A stretch of 64,000 nucleotides of DNA from Rathayibacter sp. SW19 (GCF_030866825.1 NZ_CP133020.1:4030001-4094000); one strand, 5' to 3'; shown: positions 52,552 through 61,838, counted from the first letter of the stretch. Notes: generated by a model not told the origin, from the letters alone. Made by a program: numbers and translations.

Positions 52552-53911
52552 GGGGCAGGGCCGCCGCCGCGATGATCGCCGCGGCCGTTTCGCGGCCCAC
52601 CCGGACAGCCCCGTCGACGTGCTGATAGCCCTTGCCTGCGACATCACTGCAGGAGAGCCAAATGGGGCCGACCGGCATCCGTAGATCGCTGCCGTACCGG
52701 GCGAGGCCGCCGAGGTCGAAGCTGGCGGCGTATGCGCCGCGCGTCCACTCTTCGCTGCCCCAATCGCTCTCGTAGTAGACGATCGGTGTCAGCGCCTTCT
52801 CACCGTAGTAGTGCGAGAGCGACTGAAGGATGCGACGCCTACGTTCGTCCGCACTCTCGGCGAATGCGCCGTCGGCTTTCTCGTCGGAGACGAAGCCGAC
52901 GAGGGTGCCACGGTCGTCGCCGTAGCTCGTATTGTCGTACGCTTCGTGCACAAGTTCGTATGGGCTGAAGGCGGTGCCGGAGAGGCCGTCCTCGCGCCAG
53001 AACGGAGTCTCATAGACGGCGTGCACCTTGATGACGAAACCCATCGACAGATGCTGGTGCAACTGCTGCTGCCTGCGCGGCAGCGGCGGTGTGAACGCGA
53101 TCCGGCTGATCAGCACCGGCGGCACGGCCAGCACCGCAAAGCGCGCCGCGACCTCGAGATCATCGGTCACTGCGGTGACGCCATCCGGTCCCCAGTGGAG
53201 CGCCCGCACGGGTTGCTCGAGGTGCACGTCGTCAGCGAGCTGCTCCGCCAGCAACAGCGGAACGCGCTGCAGCCCACCGACCACGCGCTCGTCAAGGATG
53301 AAATCGGCGTCGACGAGGTGGCTGAAGCTACCCGCGCTGGCCGCCATCAGCAGCGCCTGCAACGCGGAGAACGCGTAGGCCGGTTTGGTCAACATGGCTC
53401 CGGCGATGAACATGCCGATGTTGTCCTGCGCCTCCACGTCGTCGGTCTGCGTCTGCAACCAGCGGCTGAACGAGATCTCGTCGAGCGCCTTCGCCCGCGG
53501 ATGCGCCCACGGCCGATCCGGATCGATCTCGGCAACCAGAGCGTCCAGTTTCTCAATCAGACTGACGATCTCCTGCTCGGTGCGCGGCGGCACAGGAAAG
53601 ATCTCGCCGTCGAAGCGGTGCAACTCGCCGTTGCGGTCAAGATAGACGTTCTTCCCGTCACGGTAGCGTGAGTACGTCTCGAGCCCGAGTTCGCTCAACG
53701 TGCGCTTCAACGCATCCTGATCGGGCGAGACCCATTGGCCGCCGATTTCAAGCGTTGCCCCGTCGATGTCGTTGGTCCAGACCCGCCCGCCTACCCGGTC
53801 GCGAGCCTCGAGCACCGCGACGCTCAAGCCTGCCTTCTTCAGCTCCGTTGCGGCGGTGAGACCGGATGCGCCGGCCCCGACGATGACGACATCTCGACTG
53901 ATCGTGGACAT
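52535..53911 (-). CDS. flavin monoamine oxidase-family protein
   Basis: The 458-residue protein has the N-terminal FAD fold VVIVGAGASGLTAATELKKAG (about 8-28), EARDRVGGR (36-44), GGQWVSP (about 57) and the C-terminal FAD segment SCSDVAGKGYQHVDGAVRVG (about 420-439). Family members oxidise amines such as putrescine or aromatic amines. AGGAG precedes the ATG at 53911. The final residues and stop are supplied by a REP element, so the natural C-terminus may have been altered. Confidence 0.88.
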   Translation of the reverse strand: MSTISRDVVIVGAGASGLTAATELKKAGLSVAVLEARDRVGGRVWTNDIDGATLEIGGQWVSPDQDALKRTLSELGLETYSRYRDGKNVYLDRNGELHRFDGEIFPVPPRTEQEIVSLIEKLDALVAEIDPDRPWAHPRAKALDEISFSRWLQTQTDDVEAQDNIGMFIAGAMLTKPAYAFSALQALLMAASAGSFSHLVDADFILDERVVGGLQRVPLLLAEQLADDVHLEQPVRALHWGPDGVTAVTDDLEVAARFAVLAVPPVLISRIAFTPPLPRRQQQLHQHLSMGFVIKVHAVYETPFWREDGLSGTAFSPYELVHEAYDNTSYGDDRGTLVGFVSDEKADGAFAESADERRRRILQSLSHYYGEKALTPIVYYESDWGSEEWTRGAYAASFDLGGLARYGSDLRMPVGPIWLSCSDVAGKGYQHVDGAVRVGRETAAAIIAAAALPPLVIE

Positions 53912-54001
53912 GAGTGCTCCTGTGCTGATCTGGCGGCCGGAACGACCGTCCCGCCAGGTCCATGCTATTCCTGCCGGTTCACCGCGCTACGCGGCCACCT
54001 G

Positions 54002-55462
54002 CTACGCGGCCACCGGCTCCGCCCGCGGCCGCAGGGCAAGCGACGCGAACGCGGCGACTACTGCCACGGCAATCATGATCCAGCCCACCAGGTGGAACGA
54101 GTCGACCACTGCACTCAGACCAACGCCGGTTGCGATCATCGAGCCGAGGATGCTGACGCCGACGGAACCGCCGATCCGCTGCGTGATATTGAACAGAGTG
54201 TTGCCGTCGGCAAGCTCACTGTCTTCCAGCGGCGCCAGCATGGACATCAGCAGCGGAGTCGTCACGAACCCGATGCCGATGGCTCGCCCGCAGAGCATGA
54301 TCGCGGTCACCCACAGCGGTGTGTCAGGTGCAATCAGCACCAGGAAAACACTCGATGCGGCCAACGCTGCAAAGCCGACGACAACCAGCACCCGCAGTGA
54401 GATCCGTTTCGAAAGCACCTGCCCGAGGGCGGTGCCGAGTCCCATGACAATGCCCTGCGGCAACAGTGCGAGCCCGGTCTCCAGGGCGCTGTAGCCCTGC
54501 AATGACTGCGTGAACACGGGAATCAGAAAGATCGTGCCGAACGTGACGACAGAACACAACACCTGAAGCAGCAGGGCGAGCGCAGAGTTGCCATGTCGAA
54601 TCATCAACAGGTTGACGACCGGGTTCTCCCGACGCAGAGCCCAGAACGTGTACCCGACCAGCAACACGACTCCGACGCCGAGCGGCAGGTATGAATCCGG
54701 TGAGTTCCAGCCGTCTGCCGTTCCCTGTGATGCACCGTACAGTGTTCCGGTGACGCCAAGGGCAAGTAACAAGAATCCGATCGGATCGAACCGGGTCCCG
54801 GGCACCGTGGGCGGTCCCGCCGACTTCGGAACGCGCACGAGCGTGAGCAGACCAAAGATGCCAACGGGGATGTTGATGAGGAAGATCCACCGCCATCCGC
54901 CGCTGCCGATCAGCAGACCACCGAGCGTTGGGCCAAGCGACGGGGCCAGAAACAGCACGAGCGCCGCCCCGATCGGAAACTTCTCGCGTGCGCTCTTGTC
55001 CAGCAGCATCCCCATCGCCAGCGGCACGAGGGGCGCGCCCGCGAAACCCTGCAGCGCGCGGAAGGCGATCAGCCAGTCAACGCTGGGTGCGATCGCACAC
55101 ACCGCAGAGGTGACCACGAACGCGAGCATGCTGAACAGGTAGATTCGCAGGGTTCCGAACCGCTTCGCCAGGTAGGAGGTGACGGCCAGGCCGATGCCGA
55201 GCGCGAGCAGATATGCGCTGACGACCCACTGAACCTGATCGAGCGGGGCTTTGAACTCGGTGGCGATGTCTGGAATCGCCACGTTGACGACACTCGAGTC
55301 GATCATGCTCAGCATCGGGCCGATCAGCAGGCCGAACCGCGCGACCGCCCCGAGGCGGCTCTGCGAGGCGACGGATGTCGACCCCGGCATCTGAGCGGAT
55401 GTCGACACCTCAGCGCCCTGCTGTTTCTGTGACGTGAGTCTCCGCGTCGGCGAGCGCAGCAC
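54002..55462 (-). CDS. MFS drug exporter, DHA2/EmrB type
   Basis: The 486-residue protein has 14 predicted membrane helices. The DHA2 signature of helix 1 (MLSMIDSSVVNVAIPDIA) and WVVSAYLLALGIGLA with YLAKRFGTLR (motif A region) are clear. It would export drugs or other small molecules with protons. The GTG at 55462 is the longest start. A later GTG near residue 20 is possible. No regulator is adjacent. Confidence 0.9.
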   Translation of the reverse strand: MLRSPTRRLTSQKQQGAEVSTSAQMPGSTSVASQSRLGAVARFGLLIGPMLSMIDSSVVNVAIPDIATEFKAPLDQVQWVVSAYLLALGIGLAVTSYLAKRFGTLRIYLFSMLAFVVTSAVCAIAPSVDWLIAFRALQGFAGAPLVPLAMGMLLDKSAREKFPIGAALVLFLAPSLGPTLGGLLIGSGGWRWIFLINIPVGIFGLLTLVRVPKSAGPPTVPGTRFDPIGFLLLALGVTGTLYGASQGTADGWNSPDSYLPLGVGVVLLVGYTFWALRRENPVVNLLMIRHGNSALALLLQVLCSVVTFGTIFLIPVFTQSLQGYSALETGLALLPQGIVMGLGTALGQVLSKRISLRVLVVVGFAALAASSVFLVLIAPDTPLWVTAIMLCGRAIGIGFVTTPLLMSMLAPLEDSELADGNTLFNITQRIGGSVGVSILGSMIATGVGLSAVVDSFHLVGWIMIAVAVVAAFASLALRPRAEPVAA

Positions 55463-55504
55463 AGGGCGAGCTGATCATGCTCCGACGGTACTCCCACCCC
55501 GGCT

Positions 55505-56503
55505 TCATGACATTCGAACGCCGCCTGCGACGTAGCCGCGGAGCCAGCGTGTCAGTTGCCGAAACGCCTCCTCGCGCACGGACTGTTCGGACAACATGAT
55601 GTCGTGCAACGCCCCGTCGAAACGGGCAACGGTCACTATCGGCCCGAGTTTCAGTGCGCTGCGCGCGATATCGTCGACCTTCAGCACGATGTCGCTTCGC
55701 AGCATTGCCGGCGTCCAGTGCGGCAGCAGCGTCGACTTAGCGGACAGCATCGTAAACACCGGCGCGTCGATCGCCAGCCCGATGGCCACCCGTGCATGCC
55801 CGACCAGAATGGCGTTCAGCCAAGCCGGCCGCACCGCGAAGGCGCGTTCAGGGCGCCACTGCATGTTGTACTCCCACTCGCCGTCCATCGCAGCGGACAC
55901 CGAGCGACTGTAGAAGCCGAAGTCGAGGGACGGCATCCTGGCCAGCGGATCGACGCGCGCACCGAGCCCGACCAGTGGTGCGACCACGGTGCGAGCCGGT
56001 GCGCTCGCCTGGAACTCCAGCCAGGGGCTGTTCAAAATCACAGCGGATGCCACGCCCGGATTTCGCTCCGCCCACAAGCTGAAGATGAGGCCGCCCGTCG
56101 AGTGCCCCATCACGATCAGCCGCCGGTTGCCACCCATCGCTTCGCGTGCTGCCGCGATGTCTTCGTCGTAGGTCGCAAGGTCGGTGATGAAACCCGGAGT
56201 CTGGCCCTCGCGCAGACTGCGACCGTATTTGCGCAGGTCGAGAGCGAAGAATCGAGCACCCGCCCGACTGAAAAACTCCGCGAGATGCCGCTGAAAGAAG
56301 TAGTCCGACCAGCCGTGCACATAGAGCACGTCGGTGCCGGCAGCAACCGGGCGGCCGAGTTGCAAGCGGAACGGCGGCACGTGCCGCACGAGAGTGGCGA
56401 CGACCTCACCCTCGTTGTCGCTGCCGAGCGGCAACGTGAGTTGCTCGAAGTGCTTGCCGAGAACATCCGGTTGCCACTCCTGCTGTGTCGCCGCTGACGC
56501 CAT
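55505..56503 (-). CDS. alpha/beta hydrolase, monoacylglycerol lipase-like
   Basis: The 332-residue protein has VLYVHGWSDYF (oxyanion hole, about 60-70), FALDLRKYGRS (about 89-99), the elbow GHSTGG (Ser about 135) and a late His in DGALHDI (about 302). These resemble S33-type lipases or lysophospholipases. TAGGCT lies 6 bases before the ATG at 56503, consistent with a leaderless start. Confidence 0.86.
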   Translation of the reverse strand: MASAATQQEWQPDVLGKHFEQLTLPLGSDNEGEVVATLVRHVPPFRLQLGRPVAAGTDVLYVHGWSDYFFQRHLAEFFSRAGARFFALDLRKYGRSLREGQTPGFITDLATYDEDIAAAREAMGGNRRLIVMGHSTGGLIFSLWAERNPGVASAVILNSPWLEFQASAPARTVVAPLVGLGARVDPLARMPSLDFGFYSRSVSAAMDGEWEYNMQWRPERAFAVRPAWLNAILVGHARVAIGLAIDAPVFTMLSAKSTLLPHWTPAMLRSDIVLKVDDIARSALKLGPIVTVARFDGALHDIMLSEQSVREEAFRQLTRWLRGYVAGGVRMS

Positions 56504-56595
56504 GGCCTCAGCCTACGAGGTCGGATCTCGGTCGCGGCCTTTCGGGTACGAGCGGGGACGGAAAGTGGTCTCGATGCGCCGGCTCGCCCTTGGAC

Positions 56596-56654
56596 TCCGC
56601 TCAGGGACCGAAAACTCGCGGGCTACTCGACCAACGGGAGGGGCAGCAGCGCGC
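56596..56654. repeat. Degenerate REP fragments
   Basis: GGACTCCGCTCAGGGACCG and GGGCTACTCGACCAACGGGA lie together between the hydrolase and the ferredoxin reductase genes. They are partial copies of two REP families found elsewhere in the window. No gene is seen in this gap. Confidence 0.6.
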
Positions 56655-58046
56655 TCAGGGAGCGGGGGTTGGCGGACGCGGATTGGAGATGCGCACCATC
56701 TCGTCGCGCGGCACAACCTTGATGCGGGTGCGACCTTCGGCTTCACCCAACGCGAGCTCATGCTGGTCGAGGTTGTGCCAGCCGTCGAGGTTGGTGTACT
56801 CGATTCCACGCTCGTTCAGCATGGTCAGAACCGATTCCTCGCTCGGCTCAGCGGGTGCCCACCAGTTGCCCTGGTCGTTGATGATGTGCTGCACGGTTTC
56901 CATCGCGTCCGACTTCGTGTGGCCGATCAGACCGACGGGCCCCCGCTTGATCCAGCCCGTCGCATAGACCCCATAGAACTGCTCGTTATCGCTCTTGCGC
57001 AGCACTTGGCCCTCGCGGTTCGGGATGATGCCGTGCTTTTTGTCGAACGGAACACCCGGCAGCGGCGACCCGAAATAACCGACCGCCCGATAAAGGGCCT
57101 GAACCGCGGTCTCGCGCAGCTCTCCGGTGCCCATGACGCCGCCATGACCGTCTGGCTTCGTACGCTCGTAACGGATGGCCGCAACCCGGCCGTTCTCGTC
57201 GCCGACGATCTCGACCGGTCGCGCAAAGAAGTGCAAGTGGATGCGCCGACTCGCGCCGCCGGTCCCTGAGCTTGCCGAAGCGCGCTGCCGCCACTGCTGC
57301 AGGATGCGGTCGATCACCATGACTTGCTTGTTGCTGGCGATCGCGGTGCGTGCTGCGTCGCTGTAGTCGAAGTCCTCGTCGTCGAGGATCATGTCGACGT
57401 CACGCAGCTCGCCGAGTTCGCGCAGCTCGAGCGGTGTGAACTTGACCGAAGTCGGCCCGCGCCGCCCGAAGATGTGCACGTCCGTCACCGGCGACGACTT
57501 CATGACATCGTATACGTTCGGCGGGATATCGGTCGGCAGAAGGTCTTCGGCATGCTTGGCGAGCATTCGCGTGACGTCCAGTGCCACGTTGCCATTGCCG
57601 ATCACCGCGACGGAAGCCGCCGTGACGGGCCAGGTGCGCGGCACATCCGGATGCCCGTCATACCAGCTCACGAAGTCGGCGGCGCCGTAGGAACCCTCGA
57701 GGTCGATGCCGGGGATGCCCAGGTCGACATCGTGCACGGCGCCGGTTGCAAAGACGACCGCGTTGTAGTGCTGCTTGAGATCATCGAGTGTGATGTCTTC
57801 GCCGTAACGCACGTTGCCGAACACGCGGATCACTCCGCGGTCGAGCACCTCCCGCAGTGCCGTGATGATGCCCTTGATGCGGGGATGATCCGGCGCAACC
57901 CCGTAGCGCACGAGCCCGTACGGCGCCGGCAACTGCTCGAACAGGTCGATCGACACATCGAAGTTGCGCTCGGCGCGCAACAGAATGTCCGCGGTGTAGA
58001 TGCCGGCCGGTCCGGCTCCAACGATCGCCAGTCTGAGCCTGTTCAT
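56655..58046 (-). CDS. fprA: ferredoxin/adrenodoxin-type NADP reductase
   Basis: The 463-residue flavoenzyme matches FprA-like reductases that pass electrons between NADPH and ferredoxin: FAD site LAIVGAGPAGIYTADIL (about 5-21), PYGLVRYGVAPDHP (about 42-55), NADP site VIGNGNVALDVTRML (about 160) and YATGWIKRGPVGLIGHTK (about 364-381). GAAGGA lies 6 bases before the ATG at 58046, and a GTG four codons upstream overlaps that site. A Ser/Ala/Gly-rich loop near residue 255-262 is encoded by a REP-like sequence. Confidence 0.9.
   Translation of the reverse strand: MNRLRLAIVGAGPAGIYTADILLRAERNFDVSIDLFEQLPAPYGLVRYGVAPDHPRIKGIITALREVLDRGVIRVFGNVRYGEDITLDDLKQHYNAVVFATGAVHDVDLGIPGIDLEGSYGAADFVSWYDGHPDVPRTWPVTAASVAVIGNGNVALDVTRMLAKHAEDLLPTDIPPNVYDVMKSSPVTDVHIFGRRGPTSVKFTPLELRELGELRDVDMILDDEDFDYSDAARTAIASNKQVMVIDRILQQWRQRASASSGTGGASRRIHLHFFARPVEIVGDENGRVAAIRYERTKPDGHGGVMGTGELRETAVQALYRAVGYFGSPLPGVPFDKKHGIIPNREGQVLRKSDNEQFYGVYATGWIKRGPVGLIGHTKSDAMETVQHIINDQGNWWAPAEPSEESVLTMLNERGIEYTNLDGWHNLDQHELALGEAEGRTRIKVVPRDEMVRISNPRPPTPAP
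57261..57282. repeat. REP-like motif inside fprA
   Basis: GGTCCCTGAGCTTGCCGAAG followed by CG is a member of the CTTCGACAAGCTCAGGGACC family, which I recall as widespread in actinobacterial intergenic DNA. Here it is read in frame and encodes part of the loop ASASSGTGG between two conserved segments. Confidence 0.65.
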
Positions 58047-58060
58047 AGAGTCCTTCACGA

Positions 58061-59140
58061 TCAGCTGGAACGCTCGACAATCGTGTCTGCGAAGCGAGAG
58101 AGAGCCTTCTTGACGGGGCCTTCAGGCAACGGCGCCAAGGCCGCAACGGCTTGGCGCGCCCACTCGTGTGCTTCGGCGAGCGTTTCGGTGGTGACGTCGT
58201 GTTCACGCAGCGCAGCCACGGCGCCGGTCACGTCGACATCGGCGACATTAACGTCGGCCGGAGCGCCGATGACTTCAGTCTCGAGGCGGTGCAGCAGTGC
58301 GGCAGCATCGGCGTCCCGAGGGGCGCGCTCTCGCAGCTTCAGCAACGGCAGTGTCGCAATACCGGCACGCAAGTCGGTTCCGGGCATCTTGCCCGTCGTT
58401 TCGGCCGCAGAAGTTAAGTCGATCACATCGTCGATGAGCTGGAAGGCCACGCCGATCTTCTCGCCGAACATCACCACTGGGGTCTCGTAAGCGCTCGAGG
58501 CATTGGAAAACACGACGCCCATCTGGGCTGCGACGGCGATCAGCGACCCGGTTTTGTCGGCAAGCACACCGAGGTAGTGCTCGATCGGGTCCTCGTCGGG
58601 TTCCGGGCCGATCGTCTCATGCAACTGGCCGAGGCAGAGCCGCTCGAACGTGTCGGCCTGCAACCGGATCGCCCGTTCGCCGAGGTCCGCCACCAGTTTG
58701 CTGGCGCGAGCGAACAGCAGATCGCCGGTCAGCACGGCGACGGAGTTGCCCCACACCGTCTGAGCGCTCGGCACACCACGCCGCATCAGCGCGTCATCCA
58801 TCACGTCATCGTGGTACAGCGACGCCAGGTGGGTGATCTCCACTGCCTCGGCCGCGGTGATCACTTGCGGCGTATTTCCGTCGCCAAGCTGTGCAGTCAG
58901 CAGCGTGAGCATGGGCCGCACGCGCTTGCCGCCGGCCTTCAAGAGGTAGCGAGCGGTGACATCCGCCAGTTGGTCCGCGTAGCGCATCTGCGCGTGCAAG
59001 CCGAGCTCGACCGTGTCGAGCCCGGCCTCGATCGCCGCAGCGAACGCCTTGTCCTCGCCGGACGCGAAGATGCGTTCTGTCAATCCGAATTGGCTCGCAA
59101 GTGTGCTGCCGCGCCGCATCAGCGGAATCGATGGCGCCAC
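58061..59140 (-). CDS. long-chain polyprenyl diphosphate synthase
   Basis: The 359-residue enzyme has the first Asp-rich motif LYHDDVMDDA (about 113-122), the second QLIDDVIDLTSA (about 252-263), and GGKRVRPML (about 72-80). It elongates isopentenyl units, most likely to the side chain of menaquinone, since its start overlaps the stop of the menaquinone methyltransferase by one base (TAGTG). AAGGGGAAG precedes the GTG at 59140. The frame to 59278 was rejected because it overlaps the upstream gene. Confidence 0.92.
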   Translation of the reverse strand: MAPSIPLMRRGSTLASQFGLTERIFASGEDKAFAAAIEAGLDTVELGLHAQMRYADQLADVTARYLLKAGGKRVRPMLTLLTAQLGDGNTPQVITAAEAVEITHLASLYHDDVMDDALMRRGVPSAQTVWGNSVAVLTGDLLFARASKLVADLGERAIRLQADTFERLCLGQLHETIGPEPDEDPIEHYLGVLADKTGSLIAVAAQMGVVFSNASSAYETPVVMFGEKIGVAFQLIDDVIDLTSAAETTGKMPGTDLRAGIATLPLLKLRERAPRDADAAALLHRLETEVIGAPADVNVADVDVTGAVAALREHDVTTETLAEAHEWARQAVAALAPLPEGPVKKALSRFADTIVERSS

Positions 59141-59892
59141 TACTTCCCCTTTGTTTCCGGTCGGGCAGGCTTGGGTTGTGTTTTGGGCCCGGCAGGCTTC
59201 ACGCCGCGATGCAGGGCCACGATTCCGGCTGTCAGATTGCGGTAGGCGACGCTTGTGAAGCCGGCCGCACGCAGCCATCCACAGAGCACGCTCTGGCTCG
59301 GCCAGTCGCGGATCGATTCCATCAGGTAGTCGTACGCATCCGGGTTCGACGATGCCAGGCGCACCAACGCGGGCATCGCGTAGCGCAGATAGCCGAAGTA
59401 GCCGGTGCGGATCAGCGTTTGCGGGGGGCGGGAGAACTCACAGATGACGACCCGGCCGCCGGGCCTCAGCACGCGATAGAACTCGGCAAGTGCTTGCTTC
59501 GGGTTTTCGACGTTGCGCAGCCCGAACGAAATCGTGACGGCATCGAAACTGGCGTCGTCGAACGGGAGTTGCGTCGCATCCGCTTGAACGAATTCGATGA
59601 ACGGGTTGGATGCGTGGCGCAGACGACCCACCTCGATCATGCCCGCCGAGAAATCCGCAGCCGTGATGAACGCCCCATTGTGGCTCAGCGCGGCACTGGA
59701 CGTGCCGGTGCCCGCCGCCACATCCAGGATGCGTTCACCCGGTTTCGGGGCGACCGCACGCGTCGTGGCCACTCGCCACAGCGACGCGTTGCCCATCGAC
59801 AACACGGTGTTGGTGCGGTCGTAATGGGTCGAGACCGTGTCGAACATCGCCGCGACCTGCGACGGCTGTTTGCTGAGGTCGGCCTTGCTCAC
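59140..59892 (-). CDS. menG: demethylmenaquinone methyltransferase
   Basis: The 250-residue protein is an SAM-dependent C-methyltransferase of the UbiE/MenG family: FDTVSTHYDRTNTVLSMGN (about 17-35), SAM site LDVAAGTGTSS (about 56-66), TISFGLRNVENPKQAL (about 125) and CEFSRPP (about 152-158). It performs the last menaquinone step. TAAGCT lies 7 bases before the GTG at 59892, fitting a leaderless start, and the longer frame to 59985 would overlap the divergent promoter. It forms an operon with the polyprenyl synthase. Confidence 0.93.
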   Translation of the reverse strand: MSKADLSKQPSQVAAMFDTVSTHYDRTNTVLSMGNASLWRVATTRAVAPKPGERILDVAAGTGTSSAALSHNGAFITAADFSAGMIEVGRLRHASNPFIEFVQADATQLPFDDASFDAVTISFGLRNVENPKQALAEFYRVLRPGGRVVICEFSRPPQTLIRTGYFGYLRYAMPALVRLASSNPDAYDYLMESIRDWPSQSVLCGWLRAAGFTSVAYRNLTAGIVALHRGVKPAGPKTQPKPARPETKGK

Positions 59893-59991
59893 AGATTCAA
59901 GCTTAGTTGGGGTTTCGCGAGGCGCTTGCCTGAGCTCCCGGGCACCAGCTCGCGCCGTGAAGGTCGTAAGCGGGGCGGGTAGCATGAGCCC

Positions 59992-60621
59992 ATGACGGGG
60001 ACATCGTTGTTCTGTCGATGGTCCGCAACGGCTGCATCCGCCGCGGCCGTGCTGCTGACGATGGCTGGTTGTGTTGCGACATCGTCCGTGACGCCACCGT
60101 CCGCCTCAATTGCGCCCTCACCGGCGACACCGAGTTCCAACACCGTCCGAGCGGGCCACACCGTGCGACTCTCGTGCACCGATGGCACCTCAGGGACCGC
60201 ACCAAGCGGCAACATCGACGCCACGATCGGCGGGGTCACCATCCAAGGCGTCTTCGGTAACGTGCACGGGACTCGCACCGACGAGTTCAAGATGGGTGTT
60301 CCCAAAGGAGACACTCTCTACATCGTCAAGGCTCCGACCTGGCTCAAGGCCGGCGCCACTGCGACCATCGGTTTGTCGGCGGCGTCCGACGGATATCTGG
60401 CTTGGGTGCCCGCAGGGATCTGGACGAGTAGCACGGGCGGTGTCGACCTGACGCCGTGGCTGGCGTCCAAAGTGATCATGGACGGTTGCGCCGATCGTGA
60501 TGTCACCTATCTGGGCGGTCTGCTGTCCACCAACCCAAATATCTGTCTGACGCTTCACGTCGCCGACGCAACCGGTGAAGCCCAGGATGTTCGTGTCGGG
60601 TCCACGGCGAACTGCGGATGA
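59992..60621 (+). CDS. putative lipoprotein
   Basis: The 209-residue protein has a signal peptide and lipobox LTMAGCVA (Cys about 27), then a Ser/Thr/Pro-rich linker and a beta-rich domain with Cys residues (LSCTDG, MDGCADRD, NICLTL). No family was recognised. TAGCAT lies 6 bases before the ATG, suggesting a leaderless start. The last 164 bases before the final codons are repeated almost exactly at 62403. Confidence 0.72.
   Translation: MTGTSLFCRWSATAASAAAVLLTMAGCVATSSVTPPSASIAPSPATPSSNTVRAGHTVRLSCTDGTSGTAPSGNIDATIGGVTIQGVFGNVHGTRTDEFKMGVPKGDTLYIVKAPTWLKAGATATIGLSAASDGYLAWVPAGIWTSSTGGVDLTPWLASKVIMDGCADRDVTYLGGLLSTNPNICLTLHVADATGEAQDVRVGSTANCG
60452..60615. repeat. 164-bp direct repeat, copy 1
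   Basis: This is the 3' part of the lipoprotein gene. It matches 62403-62566 in the same orientation with two base differences by eye. The copies flank two toxin-antitoxin modules. High identity points to a recent duplication or integration event. Confidence 0.9.
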
Positions 60622-60631
60622 GTGCTGCCGC

Positions 60632-61051
60632 TCAGCCGACTTGCCAGGGGTCGGTGATCTCGATTCCGGTGCCCTGGAAGTCTTTGACATTGCGCGTCGC
60701 CAAGATCGCGTTGTGGTTGCGGCAGATTGCAGCGATCTGCGCGTCGAATCCGTCGATCGGCGCGCCGGCGCGGTCACGAGCGCTCACGATGGTGGCGTAG
60801 TGAAGGGCTGCCGCTGAATCGAAGGGAAGGATGTATTGGCCGAACGCGGCAAAAACCTCGTCGGCCGTGATCGCGAACTGCTCCTTGCGACGACCAGCAT
60901 CCAGCCTCTCGATGCCGTAGCGAACCTCTGCCAGCGTGACCGCGGTCGTGTAGAGCTCACGTTGTGACTGCGCGCGTACCCAGTCCGCGACAACCCGTGC
61001 CGGGGACGGCCTCATGAGCTCTGAGATCACATTTGTATCGACGACGATCAC
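60632..61051 (-). CDS. VapC/FitB-type PIN ribonuclease toxin
   Basis: The 139-residue PIN protein has the acidic active-site set: Asp in IVVDTNVISELM (residue 5), Glu in TLAEVRYG (about 42), Asp in GFDAQIAAI (about 101) and Asp in TRNVKDF (about 121). It would cut RNA when freed from its antitoxin. The start overlaps the antitoxin gene by 4 bases, and the order antitoxin then toxin is standard. Confidence 0.92.
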   Translation of the reverse strand: MIVVDTNVISELMRPSPARVVADWVRAQSQRELYTTAVTLAEVRYGIERLDAGRRKEQFAITADEVFAAFGQYILPFDSAAALHYATIVSARDRAGAPIDGFDAQIAAICRNHNAILATRNVKDFQGTGIEITDPWQVG

Positions 61052-61293
61052 GATGCGAGCTCGGCGGCCCGGGTGGGCGTTACACGCACAGGCAACTCCA
61101 GCTCGACACCGCCGAGGGCGCCGAATCGGTCAAGCACAGCCGACAACAGGCCTTCTGAAGATTTCGGCTCGTTCACCGCTGCAATGAGGATCGCGCGGAT
61201 CTCGGCTTCCATCGACCGACCATTCTCGGCCGCGCGGACGCGAAGACGCTCCTTGACGTCGTCATCAAGATCTCTGACGCTGACTGCCGCCAT
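61048..61293 (-). CDS. FitA-type ribbon-helix-helix antitoxin
   Basis: The 81-residue protein begins MAAVSVRDLDDDVKERLRVR and continues with MEAEIRAIL, an Arc/MetJ-type ribbon-helix-helix with a C-terminal toxin-binding tail. GGAGGT precedes the ATG at 61293. It would neutralise the PIN toxin and repress the pair's promoter. Confidence 0.9.
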   Translation of the reverse strand: MAAVSVRDLDDDVKERLRVRAAENGRSMEAEIRAILIAAVNEPKSSEGLLSAVLDRFGALGGVELELPVRVTPTRAAELAS

Positions 61294-61410
61294 CCTGACC
61301 ACCTCCGTGCTATCAATGCTAGCACTTTGCCACGCGACGGCCGGTCGCCGTTTCGCTGACAACGTGACTTCAGGCATATCACCGGGCCGGGTACACACGC
61401 GACGAATGTG

Positions 61411-61836
61411 CTACGCAGTCGGGACCACCCGCGCTCCGGCGGCCTTGGCACCGGAGCGCAGTCGTCTGTCCCAGACTGCGAACAAGGTATCCGCCGCTCC
61501 AACGGCAAGGAGGCTCGCCAGATGCACAGCGTCTGCACCGCGCAGCGCATGCGCACCCGCAAGCTCTCCGGCGTGCATGGTGATCGTCTCGGTCAACGCA
61601 ACCGGTCGGGTCGTGGCCCAGAACTCCTCCCACGCCGCCTCGGCACGGCGCTGATCGTCGGGCTCCAGCCGGTGATCGCGACCAGCAGCCGCCAGCGCGG
61701 CACGTACTTCCGGATAGGCCAGTCGCGACGAGACTGCGGCATCGCAGCCGTCCCAGAGCGCGGCGGCCACCTCGCTGCCGTCTTCCTCGACCAGCAGCTT
61801 GACGAAGGCGCTGCTGTCGAAGTACACGATCGCCAT
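61411..61836 (-). CDS. VapC-type PIN ribonuclease toxin
   Basis: This second PIN toxin (141 residues) keeps Asp in VYFDSSAFVKLL (residue 7), Glu in AYPEVRAAL (about 43), Asp in RGADAVHLASL (about 99) and Asp in AVWDRRL (about 118). It follows the Phd-like antitoxin by two bases and belongs to a different subgroup from the first toxin, so the two modules were not made by simple duplication. Confidence 0.9.
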   Translation of the reverse strand: MAIVYFDSSAFVKLLVEEDGSEVAAALWDGCDAAVSSRLAYPEVRAALAAAGRDHRLEPDDQRRAEAAWEEFWATTRPVALTETITMHAGELAGAHALRGADAVHLASLLAVGAADTLFAVWDRRLRSGAKAAGARVVPTA

Positions 61837-61838
61837 GC

